A stretch of DNA of 64,000 nucleotides from assembly GCA_035968315.1 (NCBI GenBank), contig JAVYIN010000003.1, positions 248,001 to 312,000 of the forward strand, read 5' to 3'. How positions within the stretch are numbered: the stretch's first letter is position 1; every line of letters begins with the position of its first letter. This stretch comes from Nitrospira sp. GTDB lineage: Bacteria > Nitrospirota > Nitrospiria > Nitrospirales > Nitrospiraceae. Positions 16,608 to 26,046 of this stretch are shown here, in pieces. Below the pieces are notes generated by a model. The model was not told where the DNA came from. It worked only from the letters and a program-made list of their open reading frames with translations, and did not search any database. Position numbers and translations under genes: made by a program.

Positions 16608-18512
16608 CTACCACACGCCTGTCCCAATAGCAAACAAGGCCGCCAGCTTGGCCTGGGCGCTCAAGGCCCCCTTGACCGCCTGCACCAGCGACTCCGACGT
16701 AAAGGGCTTGGGCACGAACATCATCGAACAGCCCGTGATGCCCTGGCGCAACAACTCGTCCTGATTATAGCCGGACATGAACACCACCGAAAGATTGGGC
16801 CGGACCGTCTTCAGCCGATCGGCCAATTCGCGCCCGTTCATCCCGGGCATCAGCACATCGGTCAGCAGCAGATGGATCGGCCCGGCAAAGGCCTCCGCCC
16901 GCTGAAGCGCCTCGGCGCCGCTGGCGGCTTCCAGCACCTGATAGCCCTGCATCGTCAGCATTTGCGCGGCGATATCCCGCACGATCGCTTCATCTTCCAC
17001 CAGCAACACCGTCGGCACCGGCGGCCCGGCCGGCTGCGGCGCGGGTTCGGCAGCGGCTGCCGCCGCGACTCTGGGAAACGTGATCGTAAACGCCGTGCCG
17101 CGGCCGCGGGCGCTCTCCACCTCGATCGTGCCGCCATGCTGCGAGACGATGCCGTACACGATCGAGAGCCCCAAGCCCGTGCCTTTCCCTTGTTCCTTCG
17201 TGGTAAAGAACGGGTCGAAGAGACGCGCCCGCACATCGTCGGAAAAGCCGTGGCCGGTGTCCCTGGCCACCAACCGCACCTTCGGCTCATCTCCCTTCAC
17301 CAGCATCGTTTCGATGGTCAATACCCCGCCATCCGGCATAGCGTCGCGGGCGTTGGTCGCCAGATTCAACAGCACTTGATCGAGCTGGCCGGCATCGGCC
17401 TTGACCGATCCGGCGTCGGGAGCCAGCGTCAGCACCAGCCGGATCCGCTCCCCGAGCAGCCGCGCGAGAATGTCGGCGAACTTGTGCACCTGGCTGTTCA
17501 CCTCCAGCACCTCCGGCTGCACCACCTGCTTCCGGCTGAAGGTCAACAGTTGCTTGGTCAGCTTGGCGGCGCGCTCACCGGCGCCCCTGATGGTTTCCAG
17601 CCTGGGACGGATCGGATTCCAGGGCTCCAATTGACCCAGCACCAATTCCGCGTTGCCATTGATGCCCGTGAGCAGATTGTTGAAATCGTGCGCGATGCCG
17701 CCAACGAGCCGCCCGAGCGCCTCCATCTTCTGCGCCTGGAGGAGTTGCGCCTCCAGCTGTTTGCGTTCCGTAATATCTTGCGCGATCGCCACGTACGACG
17801 AGGGCGCTTCTCCTGGCGCCCACAGGGGGGAGACCGTCACGTGCACCCACACCGTCCGCCCATCCGGCCTGACACACCGCTTCTCCAGCGTATATTCCCT
17901 GACACGGCCATCCAGCAACGACGCCATGCGCTGCCGCTCGGCCTGCGCGGCATCGGGATCGGTCTCCAATCGAATATCGTCCAGGCTCAGGGCATCAGGC
18001 GCATACCCGAAAATGTCGCGGTACCGCTGGTTGACGCGGCCAAACAGGCCCGTCCGGCTGTCGATCTCCGCCACACCCACGGCCGCCTGATCGAACAGCG
18101 CCCGCAAGCGGCGCTCGCTCTCCCGCACAAGCCGCTCCATCGCATGCCGGTGCAGCGCCATCTCGATCGTCGCCCGCACCTCGGATTCGTTGAAGGGCTT
18201 GAGCAAATACCCATAGGGCGAGGTCTTCGCCGCCCGCTCGATCGCCTCGGCGTCGGAATAGGCCGTCAAAAATACGACCGGCACATCAACCAGATCCCGC
18301 AATGCCGCAGCCGTCTCGATGCCGCTCAACGCACCGGCCAGATTGATGTCCATGAGAATGAGATCCGGGCGAAACTCCTCGATCCGGCTGATCACCTCTT
18401 CGCCACGCGCGACGAGACCGCAGACGGTATAGTATTGGCGCTCCAGGCGGTCCGCCAGCTCCATCGCGATCAACGTTTCATCTTCGACGATCAATACGCG
18501 CCGTTTATCCAT
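16608..18512 (-). CDS. Hybrid sensor histidine kinase, REC-PAS-HisKA-HATPase-REC
   Basis: This 634-residue cytosolic protein has an N-terminal receiver (1-125, phosphoacceptor D55 in LILMDINL), a PAS domain (about 130-260), HisKA with GGIAHDFNNLLTG (His near 274), an HATPase with NLATNARDAMPDGG, DTGHGF and GTGLGLSIVYGI, and a second receiver (about 515-634, Asp near 552 in LLLTDVLMPGMNG). There are no membrane segments, so input probably arrives by phosphorelay or a PAS ligand. It follows the larger kinase gene at 56 bases, on the same strand, and probably forms a phosphorelay with it. Confidence 0.9.
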   Translation of the reverse strand: MDKRRVLIVEDETLIAMELADRLERQYYTVCGLVARGEEVISRIEEFRPDLILMDINLAGALSGIETAAALRDLVDVPVVFLTAYSDAEAIERAAKTSPYGYLLKPFNESEVRATIEMALHRHAMERLVRESERRLRALFDQAAVGVAEIDSRTGLFGRVNQRYRDIFGYAPDALSLDDIRLETDPDAAQAERQRMASLLDGRVREYTLEKRCVRPDGRTVWVHVTVSPLWAPGEAPSSYVAIAQDITERKQLEAQLLQAQKMEALGRLVGGIAHDFNNLLTGINGNAELVLGQLEPWNPIRPRLETIRGAGERAAKLTKQLLTFSRKQVVQPEVLEVNSQVHKFADILARLLGERIRLVLTLAPDAGSVKADAGQLDQVLLNLATNARDAMPDGGVLTIETMLVKGDEPKVRLVARDTGHGFSDDVRARLFDPFFTTKEQGKGTGLGLSIVYGIVSQHGGTIEVESARGRGTAFTITFPRVAAAAAAEPAPQPAGPPVPTVLLVEDEAIVRDIAAQMLTMQGYQVLEAASGAEALQRAEAFAGPIHLLLTDVLMPGMNGRELADRLKTVRPNLSVVFMSGYNQDELLRQGITGCSMMFVPKPFTSESLVQAVKGALSAQAKLAALFAIGTGVW

Positions 18513-18567
18513 CGTGCGACTCCTTTTCCTCCAAGACTGCCCCAGTCATACCCCGCGATGCGTGGCC

Positions 18568-21261
18568 TCACTCCGGCAGCGGCACCGTCAGCCGCACCGC
18601 CGTCCCGCGCCCGCTCTCAAATGTGATCGCGCCTCCGACTTGCGCGGCCAGCCCGCGCATCAGCTGCATGCCGAACGTGGCCGACGTCTGAAGCTCGAAC
18701 CCGTCCGGCAGCCCCACGCCCGTGTCCTCAACCGCAATCTCCACCTGGCCATCGCCGTTCAGCACCTGCACCCGCACCTCGCCGCTGCCGTCCTTGGGGA
18801 AAGCATATTTGAACGCGTTCGTCAGCAGCTCGTTCACGATCAGCCCAGCCGGCAGCGCCAGCTCCACCGGCAAGGTGACCGGCTGCGCGTCAACCAGAAC
18901 CTCGACCTTCCCACGCATCCGCTCATACGAACGGCCAATGCTCTCCGCCAAGGCCCGCACATAGTCGCCGAACGCAATATGGGCCAGATCGCCGGAGCGA
19001 TAGAGCTTCTCATGCACCAGAATCATGCTGGTGATCCGGTCCTGCAGCTCGCGAATCACCGCGAGGTCTTCATCGCTCCGGACTTTCTTCGATTGGAAGT
19101 AGAGCAGACTCGACACGAGCTGCAGGTTGTTCTTCACGCGATGATGGATCTCGCGCAGCAGCATTTCTTTTTCCTGGAGCGCTTGCGCGACCTGCAATTC
19201 CGCCAGCCGCTGCTCGGTGATGTCTTGCACCGTGCCCACCGAGCGGAAGGGCTGCCCAGACGCATCGTAAAACGTCTCGCCCCGCTCCATCACATGCTTG
19301 ACCCGTCCGTCCCGCATCAGCAGCCGGTGCATAATCATGTAGGCAGTACGGTTCTGCACCGACTGCGAATAGGCCTCATTCACCATCGCCCGGTCGTCGG
19401 GATGAATGGCGTTGAGAAACCCCTCATAGGATGCCGCAAACTTCGTCTGGTCGATCTCAAAGATCTGGAAAATTTCGTCCGACCAGAACAGCCGATTCGA
19501 CACCAGGTCTAATTCCCAGTTGCCGAGTTTCGCCATGGCTTGCGCCTCTTGCAGCCTCGCGTCGGCCTCACACAACGCCATCTCCCGCTCTTTTCGCTCC
19601 GAGATGTCCGTATGGGTCCCCAGCATGCGCAGCGGACGCCCTTCCGCATCCCGTTCGACAATGCTGCCGATGGAGAGCACCCACTTCCATTCGCCGGACT
19701 TCATGCGCTGCCGAAACTCCACTTCATAGGTTGGATTCTCTCCTCGGATATAGGCCTCGTAGATTCGATAGACCTTTTCCCGGTCCTCGGGATGCATCCG
19801 CGCTGCCCACTGTGCGTTGGTTTCCTTGAATGTAGCCGGATCGTAGCCCAGCATCGTCGCGTATTCATTGCTCACTTCTGCGTTCCCCGTTCGCAGGTCA
19901 AGGTCGAAAATCCCCTGTTGGGATGCCATTAGGGCCAACCGCACCCGCTCCTCGCTCACCCGCAACGCGTCCTCAGCCGCCTTGCGATCGGTAATATCAC
20001 GAACCACCATCGCTACGGTGTTCGTTCTACGATCCTCCGAGGCAATGAGGCTGGTCCTGGCCTCAAACCACCGCCGCCCGCCGGGCACTTCAAGAGGATA
20101 CTCCACCTCCTCCATCGTTCCGCCGGCCGAAACCCGCGCCAGCATCTCCATGAACGGCCGGCCGGATTCACGCCCTAATACTTCTTCAATCGTTCGCCCC
20201 AATATCTCGCCCTTGGGCTTAAACAACAAACTCTCATTCCCGGTCCATACATTGAGATAGGTGCCGTATTCGTCGAACTCGAACACCACATCGTCCAGCG
20301 ACGTCACCAGCGCCTGCAATTGGCGCTCTTGCTGCCACAGCCGCGCCTCCGCCTGCTTGCGCTCGGCAAGATGCCGGCTTCGTTCGACCTCAATAGCAAT
20401 GCGCTGGCCAAACGCGCGCAGCAGCGCCTGATCGTCTTCGGTAAATGCATGCGGCTTGTCGTCCAGCAGACAGGTCACGGCCACGACATGGCCCTCACCA
20501 TCCAGCGCGGGAAATCCGCAATAGGCATAGGCCTGGTGGTCTTTCAAAAACGACGCCTCAGGAAACCGTTCGATAACACGGTCAAAGACGCGCAAGTCTT
20601 TGGTCACCTCGACGGTGGCGCAGGGCGTGATGGCCATCGGGCATCCGCCGGCGTCTCGAAACACCTGCCCCTTGACATACACGGCTTTGAACTTCAGCTC
20701 CTGACCGACAATCTCCGAGAGACATACAACCGGCACCTCGAATAACTCGCCGATCGCCCGCACTGCCTGCTCGAATACGTCCCCGGGATCACCGGACAAG
20801 GCCAGGCTTACCTCTGACAGCCGCTTCAGTTGCTGAGCCCGTGTCCGCTCACGCTCGGCAATGGCCTTCTGCTCCTGTTCCGACTGCCGCAAGGCATCGG
20901 CCAGTTGCTCGGTACGCCTCCCAAACGTCACGCCGGCCCAGAGCGCCCCCCATAACGACGCAAGCCCCAGTGAACGGTTGAAGATCCCCCAGACAAAGGG
21001 AACACCAGGCGGGGAGAGAAATAATCCAAGGATCATCAAGACCGAGCAGAACCCAGCCATGAACACGGCCTGGCGCTCACTCGCCATCCAAAGACAAGCC
21101 AGGCACAACGGCACATACAGGATAAACACCAGCACACCGAGCGGCGTCAGCCAGTCCGCGACGAACACCGCCACTGCGGCAGCGGCGATCCCGCCGATGC
21201 TCGGAACCATCTTCAATTCACCGCGCACCGGGAGAGAGAGACTGGACATGGGAGACTGCAC
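18568..21261 (-). CDS. Membrane PAS/GAF sensor kinase of the HisKA_2 type
   Basis: This 897-residue protein has two to four N-terminal membrane segments (about residues 20-115), a GAF-like domain (about 150-300), at least three PAS domains, and a C-terminal kinase. The phosphoacceptor block LLREIHHRVKNNLQLV (His near 705) identifies the HisKA_2/HWE-related class. The ATPase part has LIVNELLTNAFKYAFP and GVGLPDG. Kinases of this class often phosphorylate stand-alone receivers. It probably passes phosphate to the downstream hybrid kinase or to the response regulator at 14.4 kb. The signal sensed is not evident. Confidence 0.88.
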   Translation of the reverse strand: MQSPMSSLSLPVRGELKMVPSIGGIAAAAVAVFVADWLTPLGVLVFILYVPLCLACLWMASERQAVFMAGFCSVLMILGLFLSPPGVPFVWGIFNRSLGLASLWGALWAGVTFGRRTEQLADALRQSEQEQKAIAERERTRAQQLKRLSEVSLALSGDPGDVFEQAVRAIGELFEVPVVCLSEIVGQELKFKAVYVKGQVFRDAGGCPMAITPCATVEVTKDLRVFDRVIERFPEASFLKDHQAYAYCGFPALDGEGHVVAVTCLLDDKPHAFTEDDQALLRAFGQRIAIEVERSRHLAERKQAEARLWQQERQLQALVTSLDDVVFEFDEYGTYLNVWTGNESLLFKPKGEILGRTIEEVLGRESGRPFMEMLARVSAGGTMEEVEYPLEVPGGRRWFEARTSLIASEDRRTNTVAMVVRDITDRKAAEDALRVSEERVRLALMASQQGIFDLDLRTGNAEVSNEYATMLGYDPATFKETNAQWAARMHPEDREKVYRIYEAYIRGENPTYEVEFRQRMKSGEWKWVLSIGSIVERDAEGRPLRMLGTHTDISERKEREMALCEADARLQEAQAMAKLGNWELDLVSNRLFWSDEIFQIFEIDQTKFAASYEGFLNAIHPDDRAMVNEAYSQSVQNRTAYMIMHRLLMRDGRVKHVMERGETFYDASGQPFRSVGTVQDITEQRLAELQVAQALQEKEMLLREIHHRVKNNLQLVSSLLYFQSKKVRSDEDLAVIRELQDRITSMILVHEKLYRSGDLAHIAFGDYVRALAESIGRSYERMRGKVEVLVDAQPVTLPVELALPAGLIVNELLTNAFKYAFPKDGSGEVRVQVLNGDGQVEIAVEDTGVGLPDGFELQTSATFGMQLMRGLAAQVGGAITFESGRGTAVRLTVPLPE

Positions 21262-21350
21262 TCCATGAGAGCGTGAACCGCCAGCGCTTTACAGACAGAC
21301 CCAATGGCCCAGGACGGCCAAAGAGGCAACGCACCATGCGTTGGGCTATA

Positions 21351-21380
21351 ATCATATAGAGCCAAATGGCTTTAGGGCAA
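21351..21380 (-). promoter_or_regulatory. Probable promoter of the two-kinase operon
   Basis: On the minus strand TTGCCC (21380-21375) is followed after 18 bases by TATGAT (21356-21351). It lies about 90 bases upstream of the kinase start. The rest of the gap between 21262 and 21535 shows no gene. Confidence 0.4.
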
Positions 21381-21535
21381 GCAATGTCAGGGTTTTTCCC
21401 CTTGCTCAAACACCCCCTGCTTCCCTCAATGAAATGGCCAGGATGGCCTTTCCCTCAAGAAATCCTCCGGCAATTTCATCACGGCGGCTTGCCCATCGGC
21501 ACAAGAAAAACGCAAGAAGCAAGGGGAGACGGCCG

Positions 21536-22327
21536 CTACTCGCCCACGCGCACTAAGAGCCCCTGTTCTTTGCAATACGCAAAGGTGCGGTGGAACCAGG
21601 CGATGACCGCGACGAGCAGCGCGATATTGAGCCCGCAGGCCCAGGCAAGATGCATGAGCGGCATGCCCTCCGGCGTGAGGACCGCCCGCATGCCTTCAAA
21701 AATGTGGGCCGCGGGGTTCGCCCAGGCGACCGCCTTTAGCCAGACCGGCAATACGTCCATGGGATAGAATACGCAGGAGATTGGCTGAAACAAAAACACC
21801 ATGCTCCAGGCCAGCACTTCAGCCTCCTGGCCCAACCGCATGATGAGCGAGGTGGTGAAGACCCCGATGATCCAGCCTGTCACCACAAGGCTCACGACGA
21901 AGGGAAAGAGCCAGACGCCGATCAGAAAAATATTGTATCCATAGAACAGCCAGGCGCAGACCGCCATCACGATCGACACGCAGGTCACTTTAAACAGGCT
22001 CATCATCATGGTCGCGGCGAGAAACTCGCCCGGCTTCAGCGGGCTCGCAAACAGATTCATCAGGTTGCGGGCCCAGAGCTCTTCGAGAAACGAAATCGTC
22101 ACCCCTTGCTGGGAGCGAAAGAGCATGTCCCAGAGAATCAACGCGCCGAGGAAGAAGGTCACGAACCCCGGCACCTGAGTCTGATAGCGGGCCAGATAGA
22201 GGGTAATGAATCCCCAGATGACCAGATCGAGAAACGGCCAGTAGAAAATCTCCATCATCCGGGGCAGGCTCCGGCGATAGAGATAGAGGTGGCGAAGCAG
22301 AATGGCCGTGATGCGATGCAGCTTCAT
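21536..22327 (-). CDS. ABC-2 type transporter permease
   Basis: This 263-residue integral membrane protein has six hydrophobic segments. It belongs to the ABC-2 exporter family by its PFLDLVIWGF start, the central TMM-rich segment and SCVFYPMDVLPVWLKAVAWANP before the last helices, a typical ABC-2 signature. It is the last gene of the run that begins at degP and lies just after the 137-residue membrane protein. With the ATPase at 22762 it forms an exporter. The cargo is not evident; location beside a multihaem cytochrome is suggestive only. Confidence 0.85.
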   Translation of the reverse strand: MKLHRITAILLRHLYLYRRSLPRMMEIFYWPFLDLVIWGFITLYLARYQTQVPGFVTFFLGALILWDMLFRSQQGVTISFLEELWARNLMNLFASPLKPGEFLAATMMMSLFKVTCVSIVMAVCAWLFYGYNIFLIGVWLFPFVVSLVVTGWIIGVFTTSLIMRLGQEAEVLAWSMVFLFQPISCVFYPMDVLPVWLKAVAWANPAAHIFEGMRAVLTPEGMPLMHLAWACGLNIALLVAVIAWFHRTFAYCKEQGLLVRVGE

Positions 22328-22333
22328 GCAGAC

Positions 22334-22747
22334 TCAGTGCTCATGCGAATGGGTGTCGCCGCACCCGCCGCAGTCCCCACAGCCTCGATGCGCGCCGAGC
22401 AGTTCGGCTCGCAACTGCCGCACGCCTTCAACCATATGGGATCCCGCCCGCTGCCCATCCGGCGCCCGGCGCGCGGCGAGGGCCAGGAGCGCCAGCGGCA
22501 CCACGGTCAAACCTGCGGCAAACGCCCCAGTGAGCAGCCAAGGCCCCCCCGCGAGGGCCAGCAGCGCCCCGCCTACCAGCAACGGCGCCATCGCCACGGC
22601 AAGACTATTGAGCACCGCCAGCCGGCGGCAGGTCCCGCGCGTGAAGCCGATCAGGCTGACCACCAGCCAATACCATCCCCAACAGGCGCTCAGCAGCAAC
22701 CCGCCGGCCACGATCCCGACCACCCCCTGTACCAACCATTCCTGCAT
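22334..22747 (-). CDS. Small membrane protein with Cys/His-rich tail
   Basis: This 137-residue protein has three predicted membrane helices and a C-terminal tail containing CGDCGGCGDTHSHEH. The tail has three Cys and three His within 15 residues and could bind a metal. The gene sits between the ATPase and the permease of an ABC-2 exporter, 15 and 6 bases from each. I do not recognise a family. It may be an accessory subunit or metal sensor of the transporter. Confidence 0.6.
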   Translation of the reverse strand: MQEWLVQGVVGIVAGGLLLSACWGWYWLVVSLIGFTRGTCRRLAVLNSLAVAMAPLLVGGALLALAGGPWLLTGAFAAGLTVVPLALLALAARRAPDGQRAGSHMVEGVRQLRAELLGAHRGCGDCGGCGDTHSHEH

Positions 22748-22761
22748 AGCCGTTCGTTCCT

Positions 22762-23514
22762 TTACGACGATTCTCTGGCCAGTTTGAGAAACACCTCTTC
22801 CAAATCTGCCTGCCCGAACCGGGCGACGATTTCGGCGGCCGTACCCTCGGCCACGATCTTGCCCCGCTGCAAGAAAATGATGCGGTCCGACATGGCTTCC
22901 ATTTCCTGCATATTGTGCGACGTATAGAGGATGCTGAGCCCCGACGTTCGCCTCGCCTCCTTGAGCAAAGCCCTGATCTTATGCGCGATATCGGGATCGA
23001 GGCTCGCCGTCGGCTCATCGAGAAACAGAATCTTCGGCTCCGTCAGCAAGGCCTTGGCCAGCGTCAGCCTCGTCATCTGCCCGGAGGAGAGCTTACGGGT
23101 CACCTTCTCACGAAACTCTTCCATCTCCAGCTTCGTGACGATCTCGCCGATCTTCCGTTCAACATCCGCCACCCCATAGAGGCGGGCCACCACCCGAAGG
23201 TTCTCCGCCACCGTCAGGGACATCGGCATGGAGATATACGTCGAGGAAAAATTGACCTGCTGGAGAATCTCCTCCCGATGCGACTCCAGATCCAGCCCGA
23301 ACATGCGGATCGATCCGGCCGTCGGCGTGACCAGCCCCAGCAACATTTGAATGGTCGTCGTCTTGCCAGCCCCGTTCGGCCCCAGCACCCCGAGAATCTC
23401 TCCCGGCTTGATGGTAAACGAAATCCCGTTCACCGCCGTGAACGAGCCGAACCGTTTGGTGAGATCGCGGACATCGAGCACAGGCTGCGTCATCGTGGAG
23501 GTCTCGCGCATCAT
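22762..23514 (-). CDS. ABC transporter ATP-binding protein
   Basis: This 250-residue ATPase has Walker A GPNGAGKTT (about residues 45-53), signature KLSSGQMTRL, Walker B ILFLDEPTASLDP and switch His in YTSHNMQEME. It is the drug/polysaccharide-export type ABC-2 ATPase. Its ATG follows the cytochrome stop codon with no gap, implying translational coupling. An internal ATG at residue 8 is a possible alternative start. It pairs with the permease two genes downstream. Confidence 0.92.
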   Translation of the reverse strand: MMRETSTMTQPVLDVRDLTKRFGSFTAVNGISFTIKPGEILGVLGPNGAGKTTTIQMLLGLVTPTAGSIRMFGLDLESHREEILQQVNFSSTYISMPMSLTVAENLRVVARLYGVADVERKIGEIVTKLEMEEFREKVTRKLSSGQMTRLTLAKALLTEPKILFLDEPTASLDPDIAHKIRALLKEARRTSGLSILYTSHNMQEMEAMSDRIIFLQRGKIVAEGTAAEIVARFGQADLEEVFLKLARESS

Positions 23515-24219
23515 TTAAAACAACGCCGCGCTGATTTTTTCAGGAAGATGACAGGTCTCGCACTTCCGGCTGATGGGCTTGCCCTGATGCTCGGTTTTCC
23601 CGTCATGGCACCGGAAACAATCGGACAAGGCGCGCGCGCGGAGATACGTGCCCTCGGGATGTTCGGGGTTCCAGGGCTTGCTGTCCGCCGACACATGCCC
23701 GCGCGGGATCACGATGGGATAGCCCTTGATCGGCTTCTCGTGCACGACCCCCGAATGACAGGTCGTGCAGCCCTCGCCCTGCCCTCTGACGCCGAACGCG
23801 TCCATGTGGGCGCGATGGCTCATCACCAAGCCCACCTCCTTGACCGGCGGAGGCAGATCCCGCGCCGCGATCTCGGAGACCCGCAGAATATTCCGGTGAC
23901 AGCTCAAGCACACGTCCGAGTCCACCTTGGCCTTGAGATTGTGCGCGTCGGTCGGCGTGCCAAAGAGATAGGTCACGGTATCCTTCGTCCCGTTCCAAGC
24001 CTTGTCGTGCAGCCAGCCCTCGACGCCCGGCCGGACATGGCAGGCCACACAGGTGACTTCTTTATGGGACGACGCGGCCCAGCTGTCATAGGAGGGAGCG
24101 ATGGTGTGGCAACTGGCGCAAAACTTCGGATGATTCGTCAGAGGAATTGCGAGACCGCCGAAGGCGAACGCTCCGGCGACAAGGGCCAGGACGATCGTCG
24201 TGTTACGGCTCCAGTTCAT
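23515..24219 (-). CDS. Hexahaem NapC/NirT-type membrane-anchored cytochrome c
   Basis: This 234-residue protein has a single N-terminal membrane anchor (VLALVAGAFAFGGLAI) and six CxxCH haem motifs: CASCH, CVACH, CLSCH, CTTCH, CFRCH and CETCH. The order anchor, first haem, SSHKEVTCVACHV is the NapC/NirT pattern of quinol-oxidising periplasmic cytochromes, though those normally have four haems. It probably moves electrons between the quinone pool and periplasmic redox proteins. Its start overlaps mobB by 17 bases. The molybdenum cofactor and Tat genes upstream suggest that it serves a molybdoenzyme. Confidence 0.85.
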   Translation of the reverse strand: MNWSRNTTIVLALVAGAFAFGGLAIPLTNHPKFCASCHTIAPSYDSWAASSHKEVTCVACHVRPGVEGWLHDKAWNGTKDTVTYLFGTPTDAHNLKAKVDSDVCLSCHRNILRVSEIAARDLPPPVKEVGLVMSHRAHMDAFGVRGQGEGCTTCHSGVVHEKPIKGYPIVIPRGHVSADSKPWNPEHPEGTYLRARALSDCFRCHDGKTEHQGKPISRKCETCHLPEKISAALF

Positions 24220-24715
24220 GCGCGACGCGAGGAAACCGCTTCATAATGAGGGCGGCCACGCCCGTGACATCGTTCAGATCGAGCACCGGGACAGGCAGGT
24301 CGATCGGTTTATCGGAGACGACCGCCAGCAGGCCATCGGGAGACACCGGCACTTCACCGACCTGTTCCCGGATAATGACAATCTTGGGATAGCCCTCGCT
24401 CTTCCAGCCTTCGGCAATGATAAGATCGTAGGAGGAATCGAGAAACCGGTCCCGCACTTCCTCCACTTTCATTTCTTCCGGCACATCGGCAAACATCGCC
24501 AGACTGCCGCGGGACACCACGACGACGCTGCTGGCTCCCGCCCGCTTGTGCCGCCAGCTGTCCTTGCCTTCGGTATCGAGATCGAATCCATGCCCGGCAT
24601 GCTTGACCGTGGCCACGCGGTATCCGGCCCGCACCAGCTCGGGAATCACCCGTTCGATCAACGTCGTCTTGCCGCTGTTCGACCGTCCAACGAATGAGAC
24701 AATGGGCACGGCCAT
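24203..24715 (-). CDS. mobB: Molybdopterin-guanine dinucleotide biosynthesis adaptor MobB
   Basis: This is a 170-residue P-loop GTPase. Walker A is FVGRSNSGKTTL (residues 8-19). KHAGHGFDLDTEGKDSWRH is the characteristic MobB block, and LIIAEGWKSEGYPKI the other. MobB assists attachment of GMP to molybdopterin. It is 19 bases from moeA and overlaps the cytochrome gene downstream, in a single transcription unit. Confidence 0.93.
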   Translation of the reverse strand: MAVPIVSFVGRSNSGKTTLIERVIPELVRAGYRVATVKHAGHGFDLDTEGKDSWRHKRAGASSVVVVSRGSLAMFADVPEEMKVEEVRDRFLDSSYDLIIAEGWKSEGYPKIVIIREQVGEVPVSPDGLLAVVSDKPIDLPVPVLDLNDVTGVAALIMKRFPRVAHELEP

Positions 24716-24734
24716 GACTTCAATCCCTTTCCTC

Positions 24735-26033
24735 TCAACAACAGGACGTCTTATGGCCGCCGCTGTGCGACGGCGCCGCCTGCGTGCTCCACACGGCCCC
24801 GCTCAGCAACTGCACCGTCACCAGATCGCCGGGATTCAACCGTTCGACTTCCACCGGAATATCGATCAGGCAATTGGCCTTGACCATGGAGGTCAGAATC
24901 CCTGAGCCTTGATCGCCCGTCGTCCGCACCTTGAACACGCCGTCTTCGCGCGTGAGCACGCCGCGAAGAAAATGCCGCCGATCCGTCCGCTTCGAAAATT
25001 TTTCCTGGAACACCGCATGGACGACCGGACGGCCGAAGGTGGGATGTCCGCACATCTTCAACATGGCCGGGCGGACCAACTGCTCGAACGTCACCATCGA
25101 CGAGACCGGGTTGCCGGGCAGGCCGAACGCCAGCTTGCCCTGGATCTTGCCGAACGCCAGCGGCTGGCCGGGGCGGATCGCCAGCTTCCAGAAATTCATC
25201 TCGGCGCCCAGATCCCGGAACACGGCCTTGGTGAAGTCATAATCGCCCATCGAGACGCCGCCGGAGAGCACCAGAATATCGGCGTTGAGGCCATGCGAAA
25301 TCTTTTCCTTCAAGGCGTCGGGCGTGTCCCGCGCAATCCCCAAGAGAAAGGGAATCCCGCCGGCTTCCTGCACGGCCGCCGCAATGCCGTAGCTGTTCGA
25401 ATTGATGATTTTCTCTTCGCTGAAACGCTCGTCCAGGTCGGCCAGCTCATCGCCTGTCGAAAGAATCGCCACGCGCGGACGCTGGTAGACGAAGACAAAG
25501 GACTTGGCCAGAATGGCGAGCATGCCGGCATCGCCGGGGCGAATCTGCGTGCCCTTGGCGATGATGCAGTCGCCTTTTTTCACATCCTCGCCCTTGGGCC
25601 GAATGTTGGACCCGCGCGTCTCCGGCTTGAAGACCCGGACCGAGTCCGGCGTATGTTCCGTATCCTCGACCTTGAGCACCGTGTCGGCCCCCTGCGGGAT
25701 CGGCGCGCCGGTCATGATCCGGATCGCCTGGCCAGGGCCGACCGTCTTGGAGGGCATCTTGCCCGCCGGAACATCTTCGATCACCGTCAGCGTGACCGGC
25801 TTCCCAATCGCATGCTCCTGCTTGATGTCCTCCCACCGCACGGCAAACCCGTCCATCGCGCTGTTGTCCCACGGCGGATTGTCGCGCTCGGCCACAATAT
25901 CTTCACCCAGCACCCGGCCCAGCGAATCCAGGATGGAAATCTTTTCCAGGCCGAGGGTCGGCGTAGCATCGAGCACGATTTTTTGCGCGGCATGGAGCGG
26001 GGTCAACCCCGTGGTGGCGTCAGCGGCTTTCAC
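24735..26033 (-). CDS. moeA: Molybdopterin molybdenumtransferase MoeA
   Basis: This 432-residue protein inserts molybdate into adenylylated molybdopterin. Recognisable blocks are NPPWDNSAMDGFAV (about 52-65), RIMTGAPIPQGADTVLKVEDT, IRPKGEDVKKGD, STGDELAD, LSGGVSMGDYDF and FGLPGNPVSSMVTFEQLV. Length is normal. It lies between an Mrp/Nbp35-type ATPase and mobB. The C-terminus ends HKTSCC with paired Cys, an unusual but small feature. Confidence 0.95.
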   Translation of the reverse strand: MKAADATTGLTPLHAAQKIVLDATPTLGLEKISILDSLGRVLGEDIVAERDNPPWDNSAMDGFAVRWEDIKQEHAIGKPVTLTVIEDVPAGKMPSKTVGPGQAIRIMTGAPIPQGADTVLKVEDTEHTPDSVRVFKPETRGSNIRPKGEDVKKGDCIIAKGTQIRPGDAGMLAILAKSFVFVYQRPRVAILSTGDELADLDERFSEEKIINSNSYGIAAAVQEAGGIPFLLGIARDTPDALKEKISHGLNADILVLSGGVSMGDYDFTKAVFRDLGAEMNFWKLAIRPGQPLAFGKIQGKLAFGLPGNPVSSMVTFEQLVRPAMLKMCGHPTFGRPVVHAVFQEKFSKRTDRRHFLRGVLTREDGVFKVRTTGDQGSGILTSMVKANCLIDIPVEVERLNPGDLVTVQLLSGAVWSTQAAPSHSGGHKTSCC

Positions 26034-26046
26034 GATCTCACTCCTA

